The notes under the pieces were generated by a model that saw only the letters and a program-made list of their open reading frames with translations, searched no databases and was not told the origin of the DNA. DNA of 18,601 nucleotides from an uncultured Helicobacteraceae bacterium (GTDB lineage Bacteria; Campylobacterota; Campylobacteria; Campylobacterales; UBA6016): assembly GCA_937973585.1 (NCBI GenBank), contig CALJKN010000095.1, positions 1 to 18,601 of the forward strand. Direction: 5' to 3'. The translations under genes were made by a program, and so were the position numbers. Of the stretch, positions 1 to 5,391 are shown in pieces (position 1 is the stretch's first letter; each line of letters opens with the position of its first letter).

Positions 1-273
1 GTCAACGAGGTGTACCTAAAGAGCGGAAAGCTAAAAGTAGAGCTAATGGGCAGAGGGTATGCTTGGCTTGATACCGGCACGCACGAGAGTCTTTTGGAGG
101 CCGGTAATTTTATAGAGGTGATCGAAAAAAGAGCAGGACTAAAAGTCGCTTGTTTGGAAGAGATAGCTTATGAGATGGGGTATATATCGAGAGATGAACT
201 ACTCATATTGGCCGAACCGCTCAAAAAAAGCGGCTACGGTCAATACCTTCTCAAAATAGCCAAGGGGGTGTAA
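1..273 (+). CDS. rmlA: Glucose-1-phosphate thymidylyltransferase, C-terminal part (5' end outside window)
   Basis: The reading frame is open from base 1 and ends at 273. The visible 90 residues are the C-terminal part of RmlA, the enzyme joining dTTP and glucose-1-phosphate to give dTDP-glucose, first step of the dTDP-L-rhamnose pathway. The signature is MGRGYAWLDTGTHESLLEAG, the highly conserved block just before the C-terminal helices of this family, followed by the usual helical tail with EEIAYEMGYIS. The catalytic N-terminal Rossmann-like domain lies upstream of the window. rmlC follows after 2 bases, so the genes are one operon. The internal GTG at position 10 is not a plausible start because the frame stays conserved upstream of it. 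Identification is secure from motif and neighbours. Confidence 0.95.
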   Translation, partial: VNEVYLKSGKLKVELMGRGYAWLDTGTHESLLEAGNFIEVIEKRAGLKVACLEEIAYEMGYISRDELLILAEPLKKSGYGQYLLKIAKGV

Positions 274-275
274 AT

Positions 276-848
276 ATGAGATTTACAAGATGCGTAGTTC
301 CGGATGTAATACTGATAGAGCCGGAGGTTCATGGCGATGAGAGAGGATACTTTGTTGAGACTTTTAGAAAAGATAAATTTGAAGAGTTTGTCGGTTTTGG
401 TATAAACTTTTGTCAAGATAATGAGTCAAAATCAAAATACGGTGTTCTTAGGGGGCTACATTATCAGCTTCCACCGTTTGCCCAAAGCAAGCTTATTAGG
501 GTTATTAGCGGTTCAATACTTGATATTGCATTGGATATAAGGATAGATTCTCCTACTTTTGGGCAGCATGTTGCTGTCAAGCTAGACAGCACATCAAAAC
601 ACCAACTGTTTATACCGAGAGGTTTTGCTCACGGCTTCGTGACTCTTAGCGATGAGGCTATATTTGCTTACAAGGTAGATAATTATTATTCAAAGCCACA
701 CGATAGGGGTATCGCATTTAACGATACGGCATTAGGAATTGATTGGTTGATAAAATCTGAAGAGCTAATTTTATCCGGCAAAGATACAATGCAACCGACT
801 CTGGCAGTTGCCGATAAATTTGAGACTGCAAAGGGGCTTTATGTGTAA
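276..848 (+). CDS. rmlC: dTDP-4-dehydrorhamnose 3,5-epimerase
   Basis: A 190-residue cupin-fold epimerase converting dTDP-4-keto-6-deoxyglucose to dTDP-4-keto-L-rhamnose in the cytoplasm. Visible family marks: DERGYFVETF near residue 21, the VLRGLHYQ block with catalytic base His62, the cupin strand PRGFAHGFVTLSD at 114-126, Tyr132 in the AYKVDNYY block (general-acid position), and LSGKD with Asp170, which pairs with the catalytic histidine in the family. Length is normal (about 180-190 residues). The ATG at 276 follows a strong purine-rich ribosome site (AAGGGGG). It lies 2 bases after rmlA and its end overlaps rmlD by 8 bases, consistent with a coupled rml operon. Confidence 0.96.
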   Translation: MRFTRCVVPDVILIEPEVHGDERGYFVETFRKDKFEEFVGFGINFCQDNESKSKYGVLRGLHYQLPPFAQSKLIRVISGSILDIALDIRIDSPTFGQHVAVKLDSTSKHQLFIPRGFAHGFVTLSDEAIFAYKVDNYYSKPHDRGIAFNDTALGIDWLIKSEELILSGKDTMQPTLAVADKFETAKGLYV

Positions 849-1695
849 GGTATTGGTAACCGGTGCAGACGGGCAACTAGGTAGTGAAATTAGACAACTT
901 AGGGCTGAATTTGTATATACGGATAGAAAAGAGCTTGATATTACCGATTTTAAAGCCGTTGAAGACTATGTTTCGTCGAACGGTATAAATGCAATTATTA
1001 ATTGTGCTGCATATACTGCCGTGGATAAAGCTGAGACGGACAAGGAGGCGGCATATAATATAAATTGTATCGGGGTAAAAAACCTAGCCGCCGTAGCCAA
1101 AAAATATAATGCAAAAATGATTCATATCTCAACCGATTATGTATTTGACGGAAAAAACCATAAGCCTTATATCGAATCAGATGCAACAAATCCGCAAAGC
1201 GTATACGGGCAAACCAAGCTTGATGGAGAAAAAGCCCTTTTGGAGATAAATCCGAACAACTCAATTATTATTAGGACTAGCTGGGTTTATAGCTCGTTCG
1301 GTGCTAATTTTGTAAAGAGTATATTGAGGCTTGTCAGAGAAAGAGATGAGCTGGGTATTGTTTTTGATCAGATCGGCTCTCCCACATATGCAAAAGACCT
1401 TGCAAAGGCGATAATAGAGATTTTGGAAAAGTTACAAAACGATAAAACACAAATATACAACTACTCAAGCGAAGGGGTTGTGAGTTGGTATGATTTTGCT
1501 AAAGAGATAGTCAGAATGTCCGGTATCGAGTGTCACCTAAAACCGATTGAGTCGATAGAGTATCCGACTCCGGCCAGTAGACCGCATTTTAGTGTTTTAA
1601 ACAAGGCGAAAATAAAAAAGGAATTTGGCATAGAAGTTCCATATTGGAAAGATGGACTCGATGAATGCCTCAGAATAATGGGCGAAAGAAAATGA
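841..1695 (+). CDS. rmlD: dTDP-4-dehydrorhamnose reductase
   Basis: A 284-residue extended short-chain dehydrogenase/reductase performing the last, NAD(P)H-dependent step to dTDP-L-rhamnose. The N-terminal nucleotide-binding loop reads VTGADGQLG (residues 6-14). STDYVFDG at 97-104 and the catalytic pair Tyr122/Lys126 in YGQTK follow, and the C-terminal region has the RPHFSVL substrate-binding block typical of RmlD. The frame is open further upstream, but the ATG at 841 is chosen because it puts MCKVLVTG at the family's usual N-terminus and has an AAGGGG ribosome site just before it. It overlaps the rmlC stop by 8 bases and shares ATGA with rmlB. Length is normal. Confidence 0.95.
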   Translation: MCKVLVTGADGQLGSEIRQLRAEFVYTDRKELDITDFKAVEDYVSSNGINAIINCAAYTAVDKAETDKEAAYNINCIGVKNLAAVAKKYNAKMIHISTDYVFDGKNHKPYIESDATNPQSVYGQTKLDGEKALLEINPNNSIIIRTSWVYSSFGANFVKSILRLVRERDELGIVFDQIGSPTYAKDLAKAIIEILEKLQNDKTQIYNYSSEGVVSWYDFAKEIVRMSGIECHLKPIESIEYPTPASRPHFSVLNKAKIKKEFGIEVPYWKDGLDECLRIMGERK

Positions 1696-2705
1696 CAACA
1701 CTACTCATAACAGGAACAGCCGGCTTCATAGGCTCAAATTTTGTTCCGTATTTTTTAGAAAAGTACCCATCATATAGGCTAATTAGTCTAGATTTGCTCA
1801 CTTATGCCGGAAGTATGGATAATCTAAAAGAGGTAGACGGAAATCCTAGGCATATCTTTATCAAAGGGGATATTTGCGATAGAGAACTAGTCCGTTCTAT
1901 ATTCAAAGATTATGACATTAGGGGCGTTATACACTTTGCGGCAGAGAGCCATGTAGACAACTCTATAGCAAATCCGGATGTCTTTATAAAAACTAACGTA
2001 AACGGTACATTTACACTGATAGATGTTGCATATAAACATTGGATGCAAAAGCCGTTTGCATACAAAGATGGCTACGAGAACTGTAGATTTCACCATATAT
2101 CAACCGATGAGGTATATGGAACTTTGGGTGAGACCGGGCTTTTTACCGAAAAGACACCGTATGCGCCAAACTCTCCATATAGTGCCTCAAAAGCTTCAAG
2201 CGATATGATAGTTAGAAGCTATCATCATACATACGGTATGGATACCGTTACTACAAATTGCTCAAACAACTACGGCCCAAAACAACACGCCGAAAAACTG
2301 ATTCCAACGATAATGAGAAAAGCTCTATCCGGTGAGGATATACCGATATACGGTGACGGCAAAAATATCAGAGACTGGCTATACGTACTTGACCACTGCA
2401 AGGGGATAGATATAGCCTACCATAAAGGTAAAGCGGGAGAGACGTATAATATAGGCGGTAGAAATGAGAGAAATAATAACTATATCGCCAATAAGATATG
2501 TGAGATACTCGATAGTAAAAAACCCAGAGACGACGGTAAAAGCTACAAAGAGCAAATCAAATACGTAACCGATAGACCAGGTCATGATAGGCGCTACGCT
2601 ATAGATGCCTCAAAGATAGAAAACGAGCTTGGCTGGAGAGCCGATGAAGACTTCGAGAGTGGGATAGAGAAGAGTGTTGAGTGGTATTTGTTGAGGAATT
2701 TATGA
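1692..2705 (+). CDS. rmlB: dTDP-glucose 4,6-dehydratase
   Basis: A 337-residue extended SDR enzyme that oxidises and dehydrates dTDP-glucose to dTDP-4-keto-6-deoxyglucose with tightly bound NAD+. Seen in sequence: nucleotide loop GTAGFIGSN (the first position is usually GGAGFIGS, so there is a Thr), the STDEVYG block at 137-143 carrying the catalytic Thr/Asp/Glu, and the YSASKASSD block with Tyr163 and Lys167. NCSNNYGP and IRDWLYVLDHC are also standard RmlB landmarks. The ATG at 1692 overlaps the rmlD stop as ATGA; an upstream in-frame start would add residues not found in the family. Together with rmlA, rmlC and rmlD the dTDP-L-rhamnose pathway is complete at this locus. Confidence 0.96.
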   Translation: MTTLLITGTAGFIGSNFVPYFLEKYPSYRLISLDLLTYAGSMDNLKEVDGNPRHIFIKGDICDRELVRSIFKDYDIRGVIHFAAESHVDNSIANPDVFIKTNVNGTFTLIDVAYKHWMQKPFAYKDGYENCRFHHISTDEVYGTLGETGLFTEKTPYAPNSPYSASKASSDMIVRSYHHTYGMDTVTTNCSNNYGPKQHAEKLIPTIMRKALSGEDIPIYGDGKNIRDWLYVLDHCKGIDIAYHKGKAGETYNIGGRNERNNNYIANKICEILDSKKPRDDGKSYKEQIKYVTDRPGHDRRYAIDASKIENELGWRADEDFESGIEKSVEWYLLRNL

Positions 2706-3526
2706 GAGAGAAAGTATTTTTGATTCCAAAACAATTTTATAGATTTTTAAGAGATTTGTGGCGTTCAAAAGAACTCATAGTTAACTTGGCAAAAAACGAT
2801 TTTAAAACTAGATATTCAAATAACTATCTAGGGATATTATGGGCTTTTGTTCAGCCTGTTGCTACGATACTTATTTTTTGGTTTGTTTTTGAGGTCGGCT
2901 TCAAGTCTGCAGCGGTTATGAACTTCCCTTTTATACTATGGCTTTCGGCAGGTATCATCCCTTGGTTTTTTGTGTCGGATGCGATTCAGACAAGCTCTAT
3001 GTCTATTATAGAGAATAGCTTTTTGGTTAAAAAAGTGGTTTTTAGGGTTAGTACTTTGCCGATGGTAAAGATTATTTCGGCGCTTGCTATACATCTATTT
3101 TTTGTGGTTTTCTTGTTTGGCATGTTTATGTGTTACGGTTATATGCCGACCATCTATTGGATACAGTTTATTTATTATGCTTTTGCAATGTTTGTATTTT
3201 TGCTAGGTCTATCGTGGATTACGGCAAGCGTGATGATATTTTTTAGGGATTTGGGGCAGATTATCTCGCTTGGTATTCAGCTAGGGTTTTGGATAACTCC
3301 TATATTTTGGAATATAGATATGTTGCCGGAGAAGTATCAAGTGTTTATGAAACTCAATCCTGTCTATTATTTGACGGACGGGTATAGGCAGATGATGATA
3401 CACGGGCATTGGTTTTTTGAAAGGCCGCAGCAGACTATATATTTTTGGTGTGTTACTATTGTTATACTTGTCATAGGGGCGTTGATGTTTCGTAGGCTAA
3501 GACCGCATTTTGCAGATGTATTGTGA
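2702..3526 (+). CDS. wzm: ABC-2 type polysaccharide export permease (Wzm type)
   Basis: A 274-residue membrane permease of the ABC-2 family that, with an ATPase (Wzt), moves lipid-linked O-antigen or a similar glycan across the inner membrane. The amphipathic N-terminus with LAKNDFKTRYSNNYLGILWA is the hallmark entry segment of Wzm/KpsM-type permeases. It is followed by about six hydrophobic helices, including one starting near ILIFWFVFEVGF and the last near IYFWCVTIVILVIGALMF. The ATG at 2702 follows GAGG at good spacing and overlaps the rmlB stop as ATGA. The stop is directly coupled (TGATG) to a start codon that would belong to wzt, but only a broken fragment of wzt follows. Being next to the rml genes suggests export of a rhamnose-containing glycan (inference). 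Confidence 0.9.
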   Translation: MREKVFLIPKQFYRFLRDLWRSKELIVNLAKNDFKTRYSNNYLGILWAFVQPVATILIFWFVFEVGFKSAAVMNFPFILWLSAGIIPWFFVSDAIQTSSMSIIENSFLVKKVVFRVSTLPMVKIISALAIHLFFVVFLFGMFMCYGYMPTIYWIQFIYYAFAMFVFLLGLSWITASVMIFFRDLGQIISLGIQLGFWITPIFWNIDMLPEKYQVFMKLNPVYYLTDGYRQMMIHGHWFFERPQQTIYFWCVTIVILVIGALMFRRLRPHFADVL

Positions 3527-3611
3527 TGCCTATGCTATAAAAGTCCAAAGTGTCAGCAAGATGTACAAGCTCTATGATGAACCAATTGGACTCAAAGAGG
3601 GCAAAATATGA
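3526..3611 (+). pseudogene. wzt 5' fragment, copy 1 (frameshifted)
   Basis: The ATG at 3526 sits in a TGATG overlap with the wzm stop, where wzt normally begins, but its frame stops after four codons. From 3534 another frame reads AIKVQSVSKMYKLYDEPIGL and closes with TGA at 3609-3611. This matches the first residues of Wzt-type ABC ATPases and the better-preserved copy 2 downstream. Compared with copy 2, about 4 bases are missing just after ATGCCTA, which explains the frameshift, and one codon is missing near the end. The closing stop overlaps the ATG of the next gene as ATGA, so translation could still pass on to it. No Walker motifs are present; this is only the extreme 5' end. Confidence 0.75.
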
Positions 3612-3940
3612 TTGATATAGAAACCTTAAAACCGCTCATAATAGAGAGACTAAAGCCATTAAACCCGGATAAAATAATACTTTTTGGAAGTTATGCCAAT
3701 GGAACAGCGACAGAGGATAGTGATATCGACTTGTACATAGTGACCTCTGATGACTTCACTCCTCAAACTTGGCGAGAAAAGAGTGATATATATCTAAAGT
3801 ATTCCACCAGATTAAGAGATTTGCAAAAAGAGATTCCCATTGACCTGATAGTCCATACAAAACAGATGCACAAAAAATTTCAAGAATTGAATAGTAGTTT
3901 TTATAGACATAGTATTTTAAGGGGAGAGTCAATATGGTAA
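3608..3940 (+). CDS. MNT-type nucleotidyltransferase, first copy
   Basis: A 110-residue minimal nucleotidyltransferase (MNT). The core is FGSYANGTATEDSDIDLYIV: Gly27-Ser28, ten residues, then Asp39-X-Asp41, the metal-binding GSX10DXD motif, with a third acidic residue at Asp79 in PIDLIVHT. In characterised HEPN/MNT systems the MNT partner is the antitoxin and blocks the HEPN toxin by transferring AMP to it (family knowledge); whether this copy does so is inferred. The ATG overlaps the stop of the wzt fragment before it and has AGAGGG as ribosome site. It overlaps the following HEPN gene by 7 bases, so the two are translationally coupled. The catalytic residues all look intact. Confidence 0.88.
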   Translation: MIDIETLKPLIIERLKPLNPDKIILFGSYANGTATEDSDIDLYIVTSDDFTPQTWREKSDIYLKYSTRLRDLQKEIPIDLIVHTKQMHKKFQELNSSFYRHSILRGESIW

Positions 3941-4344
3941 AAATGCATATTGAATGGTTGAGGGCGGCCAATGATGATCTGGTTTTGCTTGCCGATATCA
4001 TTGCAAATCCGCATATTACACATTTGATTGCATTTCACTCTCAGCAAGCTGTAGAAAAAAGCCTGAAAGCTTATTTGGAATACAACAATGAAGAAGTGCC
4101 AAAAACACATAAAATCCAATCGCTGATAGATAGAACAGATATTAAGATGGAGGGATGTGACGATTTAATACAACTGTTGGACACTTTATACATAGAATCA
4201 AGATATCCAGGCGATATGGGGCTTCTGCCTTATGGCAAGCCGACTCTGGAGGATGCAAGAGAGTTTTATGATTTTGCCAACAATATGTTCGCCAAAATAT
4301 GCAGAATACTAAATATATCCGAAGAAGACCTAAGCGATGCCTAA
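3934..4344 (+). CDS. HEPN-domain protein paired with MNT, first copy
   Basis: A 136-residue all-helical HEPN-domain protein. Marks of the family are AFHSQQAVEKSLKAYLEY (about residues 33-50), a KTHKI segment at about 59-63, and the ESRYPGD block near residue 88. No clear R-X4-6-H ribonuclease motif is visible, unlike the second HEPN protein in this window, so this belongs to the other large HEPN branch in which nuclease activity is less certain. It overlaps MNT copy 1 by 7 bases with AAGGGGAG upstream, and an alternative start is the ATG at 3943. Its final codons contain the ATG of the next wzt fragment (AGCGATGCC). Probable role: partner or toxin in a toxin-antitoxin or stress module (inference). 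Confidence 0.85.
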   Translation: MVKMHIEWLRAANDDLVLLADIIANPHITHLIAFHSQQAVEKSLKAYLEYNNEEVPKTHKIQSLIDRTDIKMEGCDDLIQLLDTLYIESRYPGDMGLLPYGKPTLEDAREFYDFANNMFAKICRILNISEEDLSDA

Positions 4345-4468
4345 CACAGCCATAAAAGTCCAAAATATCAGCAAGGTATACAAGCTATATGACAAGCCGA
4401 TAGATAGGTTGAAAGAGTCGCTAAGCGATATGGGCTTTAAGATAAAAAAATGCGAGATACATAGATGA
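4337..4468 (+). pseudogene. wzt 5' fragment, copy 2 (43-codon ORF)
   Basis: An open frame from the ATG at 4337 begins MPNTAIKVQNISKVYKLYDK and continues through PIDRLKESL, which is the N-terminus expected of a Wzt-like ABC ATPase. It then departs from that family with SDMGFKIKKCEIHR and stops at 4466-4468. The Walker A, signature and Walker B regions are all absent. Its start overlaps the end of the HEPN gene and its stop overlaps the ATG of the ORF6N gene as ATGA. It is the most complete of the three copies. It may be translated as a short leader that couples the cassettes, but no function is shown. Confidence 0.75.
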
Positions 4469-5034
4469 GCATTATTAAATTTGAAACAATAGAAAGTAAG
4501 CTAATTAAGTATAAAGAACAACTCGTGATAGTAGATAGCGATGTAGTACAGATTTACGGTATAGAAACGAGAGATATAAATAAAGCGGTAAAAAATAATC
4601 CCGATAAATTTCCGAATGGGTATGTTATAGAGCTTACAAAAGAGGAGCTTGATACTTTGCGGTGGAAATTTTCCACCGCAAAGTTTAATATGACCAGAGT
4701 AGCCCCAAAGGTTTTCACCGAAAAAGGTCTTTATATGTTAGCTACGATTATAAAAAGTAAAGTAGCTACAGAAACGACACTAAACATCATAGAAACATTT
4801 GCAAAAGCAAAGGAACTCTCAAAAAATATAAATGCTATCATGAAAACAGAGGATAATGAGAAGCAAAAAGAACTGGCAAATAAATCAAATAAAATACTTG
4901 AAGATATTATTGAGATAGAAGCTGATATTTTAACTGACGGCGAAGATGGTGAAATAATTGAAACTACTACAAAATTTGAGTTTAATCTTGGATTTGCAAA
5001 AGTAAGCAGAAGTATAAAGAAGATTAAAAAATGA
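4465..5034 (+). CDS. ORF6N-domain (KilA-N-like) DNA-binding protein
   Basis: A 189-residue protein with an N-terminal ORF6N domain, a fold common in phage antirepressors and in scattered bacterial genes. The match runs from VDSDVVQIYGIETRDINKAV through NPDKFPNGYVIELTKEE to PKVFTEKGLYMLATIIKSK, near residue 100. The remainder (about 105-189) is lysine/glutamate-rich and probably helical, with an acidic stretch LTDGEDGEIIE. Its start overlaps the stop of wzt fragment 2 and its stop overlaps the start of fragment 3, so it sits as its own cassette between the two MNT/HEPN modules. Its ribosome site is weak, consistent with coupling. DNA binding is inferred from family; the target is unknown. A perfect palindrome lies inside the coding region. 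Confidence 0.85.
   Translation: MSIIKFETIESKLIKYKEQLVIVDSDVVQIYGIETRDINKAVKNNPDKFPNGYVIELTKEELDTLRWKFSTAKFNMTRVAPKVFTEKGLYMLATIIKSKVATETTLNIIETFAKAKELSKNINAIMKTEDNEKQKELANKSNKILEDIIEIEADILTDGEDGEIIETTTKFEFNLGFAKVSRSIKKIKK
4654..4684. repeat. Perfect 15-bp inverted repeat with 1-base centre inside the ORF6N gene
   Basis: The left arm, ACTTTGCGGTGGAAA (4654-4668), is exactly mirrored by TTTCCACCGCAAAGT (4670-4684) around a single T at 4669. It codes for about residues 64-73 (TLRWKFSTAK) of the ORF6N domain. Arms of this length with no mismatch are not expected by chance in a 570-base gene. A hairpin in mRNA or a cruciform/binding site in DNA are both possible. Confidence 0.9.
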
Positions 5035-5108
5035 ATAACACAGCCATAAAAGTCCAAAATATCAGCGATGTGGGTTTTGAAATAAAAAAAGATATTAGCG
5101 ATGCATAA
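5031..5108 (+). pseudogene. wzt 5' fragment, copy 3 (internally deleted, 25 codons)
   Basis: The ATG at 5031 overlaps the ORF6N stop as ATGA. The peptide begins MNNTAIKVQNIS, like copy 2, then jumps directly to DVGFEIKK, matching the later SDMGFKIKK part of copy 2, and ends ISDA at 5108. The 17 codons between the two parts of copy 2 are missing. In copy 2 AGC occurs before the gap and AGCGAT after it, so a deletion between short direct repeats fits. The stop lies just inside the next MNT gene, which starts at 5101. Confidence 0.72.
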
Positions 5109-5391
5109 AACTGATATTCTTAACTTCCTAAGGGAGCACAAAAGAGAGTTGGAAACTAATTTTGGCATCCAAAAAATAGCTCTTTTCGGTAGCTACGCAA
5201 GAGATGAACAGCGAGAAGATAGTGATATTGATTTGCTAATTGTGGAAGTTGATAAAAAAGATTATTTCAATAGAGTCCATGCAAAATATTTTCTAGAAGA
5301 GCATTTCAAAAAAAGTGTTGATATAGGTTATCTAGATAGCATTAGAAATTTTTTAAAAAAAAGAATCGAGAAAGAGATGATCTATGTCTAG
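5101..5391 (+). CDS. MNT-type nucleotidyltransferase, MntA-like, second copy
   Basis: A 96-residue MNT protein. GSYARDEQREDSDIDLLIV gives Gly30-Ser31, ten residues, Asp42-X-Asp44, and the third acidic residue is Asp74 in KSVDIGY, so the metal site is complete. Characterised MntA antitoxins add AMP groups to a tyrosine of the HepT toxin in an RX4HXY motif (family knowledge), and exactly that motif occurs in the next gene, so an antitoxin role is a reasonable inference. Its start lies within wzt fragment 3 with only a weak ribosome site. It overlaps the HepT-like gene by 8 bases. Sequence similarity to the first MNT copy is limited to the motif, so this is not a recent duplication. Confidence 0.88.
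   Translation: MHKTDILNFLREHKRELETNFGIQKIALFGSYARDEQREDSDIDLLIVEVDKKDYFNRVHAKYFLEEHFKKSVDIGYLDSIRNFLKKRIEKEMIYV

Noticed and set aside
4731..5168. 145-codon minus-strand frame over the ORF6N and MNT genes
   Set aside because: Spans three coupled plus-strand genes and consists of low-complexity Ser/Phe/Ile typical of an antisense shadow.
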